A stretch of DNA of 64,000 nucleotides from Hippasteria phrygiana (taxonomy: Eukaryota; Echinodermata; Asteroidea; Valvatida; Goniasteridae), in contig JAZGUH010000113.1 of NCBI GenBank assembly GCA_037893225.1, positions 2,294,001-2,358,000 of the forward strand, in the 5' to 3' direction. The notes beneath the pieces were generated by a model. That model ran no database searches. It had not been told where the DNA came from and saw nothing but the letters and a program-made list of their open reading frames with translations. Positions within the stretch are counted from its first letter, which is position 1; every line of letters starts with the position of its first letter. The position numbers and the translations under genes were made by a program. This document shows positions 10,801 to 22,800 of this stretch, in pieces.

Positions 10801-13800
10801 ATAAGCTCCAATCAATAGAAAGTAAAAACAAACTTAATTTACCCTGCCACACTCGCATACGCCTTTCCCCCAATCTCCCTGATCTCACGGGTTCTCACGA
10901 AGATAGAACGGGAACATTGCAGAATTCTCATCGCCCCGTTCTGGCCTCGACAGCCATGGTTCCCGAGACTGATCAACCTGCTTGTCCACGAACCACTTGT
11001 CCTCCCACATCCCGGACATTTTTTTTCAGCCAGACTGGACCATCACTCACCCAGCTCTCTGGGTATTGTCGAACAATTCTTCGGATCAGTGGGCCTTTTG
11101 GGGGATGCTGCCACCCGGAAAGCCTACAACAGCGGACTTTGACATTACTGTAAATGGTGCAAACGAAACGCTGTTGATCCAATCAGTACTACTCTAACGA
11201 AGGTCGGCGATTTTCTCATCTATCTCTTCAACACGGGCCTTACGGTAGCCACCATCCAAAATTACCGATCGGCAATAGCGGCCATTCATGGAGGCTTCCC
11301 TGATGGCTCATTGATCTCCACCAATCATACCTTAAGCCACATCCTCCGTGGTATGTTCATCGAGAGACCTCCCACTCGCAAGCTCCTTTCCTTGTGGGAT
11401 TTCCCTCAAGTCCTGCAAACACTTTCACGATCTCCTTATGAACCCATGGGACAGGCATCCTTGCTCAACTTATCCATCAAGTTTGCCTTCCTTTTGGCGG
11501 TGGCCACATCAAGACGCCGAAGCGAACTTGAGGCTTTATCTCTTGACCCTAGCCATATTCGTTGGGAACCACATGGAGTCCGGCTAGTCCCACATACATC
11601 GTTCCTCACTAAAAATCAGTCTGAATCCTTTGTTCCTCCTGACGTCTTCATACCGGACATTCAGTCTTTCTCTTCCGTGTCCGAAGACAGGAAATGGTGC
11701 CTAGTTTGAACCCTGAAATGGTCAGAGCTGTAGTCGAGTCCATCACAAGTCCATCACAAACCCTCCAGTCCTAATTCCAATCACAAGCTACTCAAATGAG
11801 CTTTGATAAAGGCATTCCCGCTTTGTCATTGTTCATCCAGTTACTTGTGACTGGCTTTATGAAAGGACTTGTGACTGGACTTGCGAAAGGACTTGTGAAA
11901 GGACTTGCAGGGACTCGACTACAGCCCTGGAAATGGTATCTTAACAAAACCGAACTGCTACGGGGAAAAGTATCAAGTCTCTTCATCACATCTATTCCCC
12001 CACATCGTGCAGCCTCACGAGCTACTATTGCACGCTGGATCATCACAGCCATCCAGTCCGCGGAACGAAACTGGCCGGCTGCATCAGAAGTGGACTCTAG
12101 GGTCAGAGCTCACGATGTCAGAGCAGTTGCAACTTCGTGGGCCTACTTCAGAGGAGTACCACTAAGTGACATTATTCAAGCAGCGTGTTAGAAGACTCCT
12201 AACATGTTCATATCCTGTTTACCTCCGAGACGTTCTCCAGTCTGAGGGATGCACAGGAAGGTCAGCGCTGCTGATGGCAAGAGACCACCCTTCACAGGCC
12301 ACCCTTCAGCAGCCGCAGTAGACGGTACTTACTGTTCTGTCACACGGTCGCATGTCGCTACCCACCTCTTGACCTCGGTGCTAATCTGCATTAGTAGTGG
12401 CTCTACTGGTAAGATGAGCACTGTAGACCCCCCCCCCCCCACCCCCACAGCCGTGTGGGAGGGGTCTACTAGCGAATACTTACCCGAAGAGCATCCCTCC
12501 CTCCTCCTCACTGAGAGACTCGATGCAGACTTCACCTGCTATGGCGCTCGAGAAAAGAGGAAGCTAATATGTTGGGTGGGCCGCAGGGCATGGTGGGTAG
12601 GCTATTGTGTGAACACTTGGCGGACGTATTGCGCCTTCTAGGGGAATATGCATTAGTAGTGGCTCTACGGGTAAGTATTCGCTAGTAGACCCATCCTACA
12701 CAGCTGTGGGGGGGGGGGGGGGGGGGGGTTTGTACTTCTATGTAGGACTAAGGTTGCTCGGTTTAGAGGAAAAAGGTTTGGTACATGTATCATCTAAAGC
12801 GGAAACACAGTATGAATTACTGGTTTTCAGAAATGAAATTTTTTTTTATCTTAGCCATTCAATTCATTGACACAAATATAATTTACCCAGTAACTTAACT
12901 GTATTACATGGAAGTAGTAATTTGTAGTTTTGCCAGTATCTAGACTGCTGTCATTACACACTGATTCATCAGTCACAGAGAGAGTCAGTGCTACAAAATA
13001 CTAAGTAGTATTCTGTAGTACTCGGTTCTTTATACATACATGTATACCAAAGAAATGCCTAGGACGTTAGGGTAAAAAACAAATAAAAAGCAAATTCGTT
13101 CAGAAATTTTCCAAAACATTTAAATGGTACTTAAATAAAAGAAACGTTTAATACAAAGAATCTACGATGTTTCTTTGTTCACTTGGAAAATGTATTCAAA
13201 TTTACCTAGTCAGTTTCCCTTGTGGATTGTTTGACGAATTTACAAAGCATCAAATAATCCACAAGGGAAACTGACTAGGTAAATTTGAATACATTTTCAA
13301 AGTGTTCGGGTGGGCGCTAGTCCGAAGTCATAAACTCAGAATGCCGTATAGCCAGGGATCACACCCAATTTTACGATACAACCCGGGAAGCGACATTGTG
13401 GGGATATCTCAATGAGGATATGACTTTCTAACATATAATTCATCAAACAATCCACAAGGGAAACTGACTACATGTAGGTAAATTGGAATACATTTTCAAA
13501 GTGAACAAAGAAACTGGCAGGAGCGGGATTCGAACCTGCGACCTTCGAGGTACCGTACCGGCGCTCTACCAACTGAGCTATCTTGCCCTATATTGGCGGT
13601 CTCCCAAATTGTCGGTATCTTTGTTCGGGTGGGCACTAGTTAGAAGTCATAAACTCAGAATGCCGTATAGCCAGGGATCAAACCCAATTTTACAATACAA
13701 CCCGGGAAGCGACAATGTATTCAAATTTACATTGTGGGGATCTCTCAATGAGGATACTGACAATTTGGGAGACCGCCAACATAGGGCAACATAGTTCAGT

Positions 13801-16800
13801 TGGTAGAGCACTAGTACGGTAACCTGGAGGTCGCAGGTTCGAATCCCGCTTCTGCCAGTTTCTTTGTTCACTTTGAAAATGTATTCAAATTTACCTACAT
13901 GTACATGTACAATGTAGTCAGTTTCCCTTGTGGATTGTTTGATGAATTATACATGTATGTTAAAAAGTCGTATCCTCATTGAGATCCCCACAATGTCGCT
14001 TCCCGGCTTGTATTTTTATTAGGATTAACATGATAGATAAAAACTAAAACACAAAACATTAAAACACAGAAAATTTACAAAAACTGATAAAAACTAAAAA
14101 CATAAAACAATACACGTTCAAACAACTAAAATACAAATAAAACGACCACAAAAATATAAAAGTATTAAAATTGTTGTTATAAAATACATGTACATGTACA
14201 TGTACTGGTGCATTCATACTGAATTTACATGACGAACGCTTTCATGGATGATTTAAAACTAGCAAGAGATGGAGCTGCTTTCACCGACTGATCAAGGCTA
14301 TTCCAAACAGAAATTGCAGTGACGAACGGGCAGTGTCTTAAGCATTCTGTTTTTAATTTTGGTGTGACAAGTGAACTCATTACATGCCTGGTGTTGTAAT
14401 TGTGAATCTTGTTAGTTTGAATAAAATCATCTGTCAAATAGGCCGGTGCCAAATCGTTCAAACATTTAAACAATAAAACTTCACGGTGGTATAAAAATCT
14501 CTGATTTAAAGGCATCCATTTAAGCTCTTAAAAAAGTTCAGCAAACGGAGTATAACAATTCATGTTCAAAATAATTCTTATAATAATTTTGGAGTTTTTC
14601 GAGTTTGCTACAATGTATTATACATTCGGAATCTGTCAGACCAAATTTGGGAACAATAATCAAAATGTGGCTGAACAAATGAGTTGTAAAGTAGGGTCAA
14701 GCATTCAGTGGGAACATACGGTTTGACCCTTCTAAGCATACCTACATGTAGCTTTGATTGAACAGTTTTGCCAACTTTATCTACTTGTTCTGCCCAATGC
14801 AACTCTTCGTCAATTAAAACCCCAAGACATTTAGCGACCTTCACACGTTTTAAAACATTATCATTAGCAATTACATTGAAATTCTCAATATACTGTTTAG
14901 TTTAGCCCAAGACCCAATTATCATTACAGTGGTTGTATAAATCCAAGTTAAAGGGACACATTGCCTTCAAATGTCATGAAATTTTGCTGTTTGGAAATGT
15001 TCCTTATCTTTTATAAGAGTTGTTCATGCAAAAAAACATGTATAATGTGTTGTAATTAGCGAGTAGTGATTACAAAACAAAAAATTTGCCTCTGACATCT
15101 GACCCGCAAAACATTGACTTATTTCCAGTAGTAAATACCACCGTCTAAATAATGCGCAAAATACACTGTGAGAGTCTTTAGGCTGGCGCCGCAGCCAGTG
15201 GCCTTGTTAACCTATCAGATGATCGCCAGGTACCATTCTCTACCTCGCGACACATATCGCCAGTGCTGCGCGCCGTGCCACATCACAGTACATTAAAATG
15301 GATCAACAGAACGTACACATGTACATGTACTTCAACCAGCTGCGACTGGAAATACGACTGGTGAACACAGTCCGCCATTTTGTGGAGTCAAAAATTTGGT
15401 TCTACAAAATGGCGGACCGTTATTTGTCACGAAATTAAACAAAAAAACACGCAATTTGAAGCGATAGTTATGTGAATCTTTATATTCTACTTAAAAAAAA
15501 GCTTCTCAACCATATCCATTTAAGTTTTATAGCCCAAATCGCAAAATCCAAAGCAATGTGTCCCTTTAAGTACCAGACGATTTGCATTTAACCAATCCAT
15601 CACTTGACTCACACTCTTGGTACATGTAGTTTTTCTTCAATTTCATTCACATGCGTTCCACTTACTGTAAGCGTGGTGTCATCTGCATACATATACATGT
15701 ATGAATAATTCCATCATTAACTGAGATATCCCCTCAATGTCGCTTCCCATGTTGTATCGTAAAATTGGGTGTGATCCCTGGCTATACGGCATTCTGGGTT
15801 ACTTACAATTTGGGAGACCAGCAACATAGGGCAAGAAGCTTAGTTGGTAGTGCACCGGTACGGTAACCCGGAAGTCGGAGGTTCGAATCCCGCTCCTGCC
15901 AGTTTCTTTGTTCATTTTGAAAATGTATTCAAATTTACCTAGTCAGTTTCCCTTGTGGTTTGTTTGACAAACTATCTATTGTGTCAGTGATGGTGATACA
16001 CAGTTGTTTGTGTTTGATGTTTTCAATAGGCTGCTGGGCCAAGATCAATGCTCGTCGCTGACGACACCTCTCCTAGTGCTATTCTGCTTAAAATACTGAG
16101 TTTTCAAACAATTCCAACTCTGTCATGTTCATTTAGTTGTCTCTAAACTTGAATTTGCTGAAATCCTCATTTTGTGTGTTTTGCAGTAATCAAACCAATG
16201 GCTTTCATAATGACTTTCATAATGACTTAAAACCAGCGAGGAAAAAATATAAACAGCTTACCCCCCCCCCCCCCCCCCCCACCCCCTTTCCCGGAAGCTA
16301 CATGTACTCATGTAAAGGAGTTATTTCAAACAGTGTATTTTGATGCATTTGATTTTATTCACATTTTACAAGAATTGTGTACTTGTATGTTTGTTAATTT
16401 TGAAAATGAATTAAACTGCTGCAAACTGCTTACTGACTGAATGGATCTGAAATATACAAATACAAAAAATGCTGTCCTAAGCAAGTTCTTTCTCAAAGGC
16501 TAACTATGTACATGTAATTAACCTGATATTGAAAGTGAACAAATATAATTGACAAGAGTTGTAGGCTGCATGTTCAAATCCTGCCCTTTTGAATTTGTGT
16601 GTTTTAATTCTCAAAAGATACATGTAGTTTACACACAGTATTTTTAATACCAAGTTTAATTGGGAAATACATGTACAATGTAGGTAAACAAATAGTATAC
16701 ACCACTTTTTTGGAAATATTTTGATGAGGTTCTGTTTAATTTGATTTCAGAGGAAATGGGCAGTACTTTCCATCAATCAAGACATTGAAGGTATGAATAA

Positions 16801-19800
16801 TTTAAAATTTTTATTACACTTTGCAAATTTAAATTTACAATGTATGTAAGGGATAAAATTGACTTTTGACATCAATAATATTAAGAAGGTGTGTGGCTGC
16901 TGTTCGTAGGCTGAGCTGGAGGTGAGGGGCATTGACAGTGGCCTTAAAATATGTAAAATGTGATTATTAACTGGTAAAGATAGGGTGTCACATTTTTCTT
17001 TTCTCGGGCATAATGCCGTCTTTTGAAAAGAAAAAAGCAAAGATCTCTTTTAAAAAGTTACTATGCATGAGGCACCTTCATAAATTGTAAATACAAATGT
17101 ACTGTGTACACATGTACAATGTACATGTACCTCCACCTCCAATGGATGTGGAGGTGTGGAAGTTCTGCAGTGTCTCCAGTCCTGCCTGATGTTTTTAAGG
17201 TACATGTACATGTCAAATAAGACAGGAGACAGCAAGCAACTATGATGGTCTCTAAAGGCATTTTCACACTACATGTATGTACATTGTACGTTCTACCCGT
17301 GTCGAAATCTACATGCTTCCAACCCGTGTAGACTTCTTAAAATTTCAACACGGGTCAATTACGCTGCCTTTTCACACTACTCAATGCAACACCAGCATTT
17401 GCGCTAAACGTGTAATGTTTCGACCCCTGCAGGGCTGCCAACCAGTACGGATTTTCCGTATTTCGTACGGAAATTCACAAGAAATACGGAAATACGGATT
17501 TGGGTTTAAAAATACGGATTTTGTGAAATCCGACCATAATAATCAGGCATGTGAAATTATTGCTGTTTTCGGCACTTTCTGTTTCCCTGCTATGCTTTTT
17601 TTGTGTGACTCTGCATTTTTAAGTCCGTCTGCACACGTACATTTTGTTCCTTGGTCAGCGCTGCGCGTACGACACCGAGTTTTGAGTCGCTAGTGCTATT
17701 TGAATCCGCGTCTGAATCAATTGGTACACACAAAGATAGTACATGTATGTGTTGTCGATGTTCGGCTGGGAGTACATGCACATGCAGCAAAGCATGGACG
17801 TGTACACGGGTTGAACTCTCAACCCAGAGGTGTTCATTCTATGACTTTCAACATGGGTTGAACTTCTCTACACGGGTCGAGAGTTCTCAACCCACCTCCC
17901 GAGCAGGGTTAATTTCGACGGGTTGAGTGCTCTACAGAGATGAAACTTTTCAGATTTTAATCGGAAAACCGACTTTTTGACTTTTCCCAATGAAATTTCT
18001 GATTTTTGTACAAATTCATCACACAAAATTACATTTTTAAACGATTTTTCTACAATGTGCGATTTTATTTGACTTATAATTAAGAAGAAAATCGCGAGCG
18101 TAGTTTTAATCTCTTTCACCAGTCGTAAATGGAGTGTTTCTACGGTAGAAACACCGAGGTCTACACTTTTCCGGCTGGATAAAAGGTTAAACATTGACCT
18201 GTGACATGCAAAATTTACCGCGCATGCGTCAGTATGTGGTGCGTGCGCGTGCACCTGGCAGATGCAACGGTGCCAGTGCCACCATATAACCTGCACCGCA
18301 CCGCGCCGCGCCAGCTAGCACAGCGGACGGCTAGCACAGCGGACGGCACGGTGTAGGTGGTACCATTGCATATTGCCGGCCGGGTACGGGTAGGGACATG
18401 AACGATCTGATGGATAAAATCCAACATGTGCGATTTTTTAGAGGTTTTAGATTTAGTTGTATCAAATGCAATGCTTTAAAAATGATTACCTTGAGGATGG
18501 CGAAGAGAGAATAAGTGATACTGTTACGAAATGCCTTAAATTCCATACATTCCACAAGTCTGGCTGGCTTGGGGAGTGGCCTAATGGCCAGGTCATTGCA
18601 TAGTTTCTTTTCTTCTCATTGGTCAGTGCCTTGCTCTATGGTCAGTGGTAGTGGGTCATTCCACCAGGTTGGGACACAGTGTGTGAAATTTATCCATATC
18701 TTTAAAAGTACTATTACATTTGATTCAGTTATTTCATGTAACATCAGTCTTTGGGTGGGAAATATTTTTGAAAGTTTTAAATCATGTAAATTATATTTTA
18801 CCAAAAATATCATTAAAAACATGCTTCAGTTTGACATAACCAGTTTGACGTAACAGGACACGTCCATATTTCTATGTTTGTGTTTTTTCAACACTTTAAA
18901 TATAAATATGGGAAATTCACCATGTGTACTAATTAAAAGATGTACTATGCAACACAAGAACACTTTCTTTATGGTAGTCAGTGTCCAAATATAGCAGAGA
19001 CAGCAAAAACAGATGCGAGAGTGGACGTAACATGGACACTGTGTCCACTGTTACGTCCACACATGCATGTTTTTATTGTTCTTGCTGTTTCTGAGCTATT
19101 TGGACACTGGCAACCATAACAAAAAGTGTTTTCTGGTAGCATTGGGTGTTTTTTAGTTAGTACATATAGTAAGTTGCATAATTATTTATTTAATGACGAA
19201 AAATTAAGGCAGTCTGGACGTAACATTTAGTACTAACATGGTGTGACATGAAAATGCACATTTCCATTTTGTAACATTTTCAACATTTATATAAATAATT
19301 ATGCAAACTCACTCTGTATACTAATTACAAAACACAAACTGCAACACAAAAAACAATTGTTATGATATTCAATATCCAAATGCAGCACAACAGCAGAAAT
19401 ATATGTATGGTCATGGTCTAACATGGTGTCCATGTTACGTCTGCACCGATTCTTCAAATTCTTGCTATTTGTGCTATGTTTGGACACTGACTGCCGTAAA
19501 AAGGTGTTTCATTGTTGCATAGTGTGTCTTTCAATTATTGTACATAATAAATTTTCCATATTTATTTATTAAAGTGTTAAAAAACCACAACAATTTAAAT
19601 GTTGGACACGGTGTCCATGTTACGCCTATTTTACATAAACAAAAACACACTTTTTATCATATTTTTGTAAAAATATAACTTACATGATTGAAACTTTCTC
19701 AAATAATCTCACACCCAAAGACGGATGTCACATGAAATAACTGAATTAAATGTAATGATGGTTTTAATGATATGGTCATATACACACTGTGTCCCAACCT

Positions 19801-22800
19801 GGTGGAATGACCCAGTATCACTCGACTGATCATTGGGCACTTCTGATTGGATGAAATGAAATGAATTGTATTGTATTGTATTGGGTGGATTCAGATCCCT
19901 AATATAAGCCCATGTTTTTTTAGACTCTGTAGGGATTCTGTGACCGGACACACTCTAGTCTTGGTGTGGTGTGGTGTGTTGTGTTGTATATAGTAATGTA
20001 GTTTTCTTGTATCGGAGAAATGTACACTGCGGGGACTGCATGGCTCGATGTTAATTTTGTAAGTTAATTTTGTTTTCCCTTTGGGACCCCACTCCAGCCA
20101 GCCTTGTTAATTTTATTTGTCTTACTTGTACCCTGGAGATGATTATTTTGGCGTAGTTATAGAGGGTGGGAATTTACCTCTACCTTGGGTGTGGTCCTGC
20201 TGTGGGCTTAGACATTTGCCGTCGCCTCTGGGGTGGTTGCAATTGGGGCGTTGGCTTCTGCCGTCACCTCTAGTGTTTACACTTAGAGCGTGGGCTTTGG
20301 CCATCGTCCCGTGTGCCGCCGCCCTTAGAGAGCGGGCCTTTGTCGGGGCCCGCAGTGTGGCCGCATTCGGGGTGCGGGCGGATTCCATGATCGGTCCTTT
20401 TATAATTATTCTCCGGGAGTGCGGGTGCGGACATATTAATAACTTTTGTGAATTTACTTTAATATCGAAACATGTTATCTGATGTAAATATTAAGATTAG
20501 ACATGTATAAAAGCCAGTGGCGAAATAAAGCCGGAATACGGCATGATTCTGGCAAGTCGATTTGTCTTTTGAAATTGATTTCTTTTTTTTAGATTATATA
20601 TTTTTTTATTCGTTCGGTCTTACCATCCCAACTGGCGTTATCCAATTGGATTTCGTTACAATACATTTCACTGACAGTTGTTGGAACGTGAGAACAAAAT
20701 GGTAATTTTCCCATGTAAGTAAGTGGAGTTTGGTTGAATCATGGACATGCATGATTGAATGGTGTCACGAATAGTGCCCTTTTCTGTCGGACTTTCTCGT
20801 CGACTTTCTCAAGTACATGTAAGAAGTGAACTTTTTTATGAGTCTGTGACTCTAACCGTAATTCAGGCTTTTAAATCCGCGGGATAGTGGAATCCGGATC
20901 AGAGGTCCCTACATATCAATGTACTGGAGATGTTAGTGGTGTTCAATGCCCTACATGTACATGTAAGGCATTTTCAACCGAACGTCCGGGATCGGTCCGT
21001 CCTAATCAAATGCGACAACATCACAGTTGTGGCATACTTCAACCATGAGGGTAGCACGCGGTCCTCCCAGCTCTGCCTCCTGACGTGGGAAATGCTCCAT
21101 TGGTGCATAAAGTCCAACATAACATTGTCAGCCTTGCACGTCCTGGGATGCCGGCAAGCCGTGAGCGGGCACCAGCTACGGAGGCCACACTCCCTTTGCG
21201 TTCGGACCAGGGGTCGGCTAATGAAGACAGTGCCATTTTTGACACAAATCATCTCTATTTCGGTGATGACAACATCCGCCCGCCGGGCCAATATCTTCGA
21301 CTCCCTGTACCTCCCCTTCGGAAGGGCCAGGAAGCGGATGGATGCTTTACCGTTGTTTGGCCGGATTTATTCAGCAGGACGCTCCAGGTTTCCGAGGAGC
21401 AGAGCCCACGGTTGTTTCCCGCCGCGTCAACAGCTCGATTTTCGGCACGCCCTACATATTCAGGTCCACGCCGAGGCCAATCCTTCTGACTGAGTGGCCA
21501 GACCTTTAAGCCGTCGGCCACCCGGTTTTCTGGAGGGTGGTGCAAGTGACGCGCCTACACCCTGGTGGCCTCCCACTGTCGGGCCCGTGGGTGGCCGCCT
21601 CCAAGCTTTCATAGGGCCCTGGTCCCAGGTCGTCTCCGACCGGTGGCCTGGGTGCTCAAGACAGTCCAGCACGGGTACGCATTGGAATTCAGGAGTACCC
21701 CCCTCCCGTCGGACACACTAATTCGTCAAACGGAAACTCCATCCAAGTCGGAAATCGAGTCTCTCCTCTGGAAAAAAGCGATACGCGTGGTTCCGCGGAC
21801 GGAGAAGTCACCTGGTTTCCTATCGTCCTTTTTCCTCACGCCGAAATCGGACACGGGAACATGGAGGCCTATTCTAAACCTGAGACCTTTAAACAACTTT
21901 ATCCACCCCAAACGATTCCGTATGGACACACTCCGGGTGATCCTTGGTTCGATTAATGTCCCCATACTTCCGTGTTACTATCGGTTCCTACGATTCCGTT
22001 ACCGAAACGTGACTTACAAATTTACGGCTCTCCCATTCGGACTGTCAACATCTCCTCAGGTTTTCACAAGGATTTTGAAGTAAGTGGGAGCAGCCCTCCA
22101 CGCGAACGACATTTCAAAATTTGGACGGCTGGCTGATCGTTGGCCGTTAGGAGCAGGAAACCAGCCGAGCAATCGTCTCCACCCTAAAATTTGCCACGCG
22201 ACTTGGGTTTCTGATAAACAAGGGAAAATCACACCAATTCCTACACAAATACCAACATTCTGAGGAGCTATGATAAACCTCAGAACGATCATGGTTTTTC
22301 CAACGGACAGGCGCGTTCAAAATCTACAGCAATGCGTCAATCTATTCCTCGCAGTAACATCAGCCCCAGCAGTAGCATGGCTGAGACTGCTCGGCCTTAT
22401 GGTGAGCATGGTGGACCTCGTGCCTCACTGCCGACTCCACATGCGCCCGCTCCAGCTCCAACTCCTCGCACACTTCTGACTGAAATACCACCTCATCCAT
22501 CATATGGGTCCGTTTCCGGTATTTCTACATCCACACCTGTGGTGGTGGTCTGATCCGTCCAACCTCATGCGCGGAACGACCTTTCCGCAGCCACAACCGA
22601 CGGAAACCATAACAACGGACGCCTCGGGCTTGGGTTGGGGAGCTAATTTTTACCCTCGCCAAGCCGCGGGATAGTGGAATCCGGATCAGAGGTCCCTACA
22701 TATCAATGTACTGGAGATGTTAGCGGTGTTCAATGCCCTAAGGCATTTTCAACCGAACGTCCGGGATCGGTCCGTCCTAATCAAATGCGACAACATCACA

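Larger units (their letters stand above)
6637..12728 (+). mobile_element. DIRS-type tyrosine-recombinase retrotransposon, copy 1
   Basis: Diagnostic DIRS structure: inverted terminal repeats (6637-6800 against about 12540-12690), and an internal complementary region (12389-12500) carrying complements of both extreme ends. Between them is a decayed gag, a remnant of RNase H and a tyrosine recombinase. The reverse transcriptase is missing: gag jumps directly to a post-RNase H segment at about 8751. The copy is inactive and is itself interrupted by a 1.9-kb insertion. It lies in sense orientation in an NSF intron. Confidence 0.9.

Noticed and set aside
13514..13858. Sequences with box A and box B could be tRNA genes.
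   Set aside because: Several diverged copies share a fixed non-tRNA tail and flank, and the acceptor and anticodon stems contain mismatches; they are SINE heads.
20117..20482. A 121-codon + strand open frame, GC-rich.
   Set aside because: Low-complexity composition, no recognised domain, and the opposite strand is equally open; may be part of a terminal repeat.
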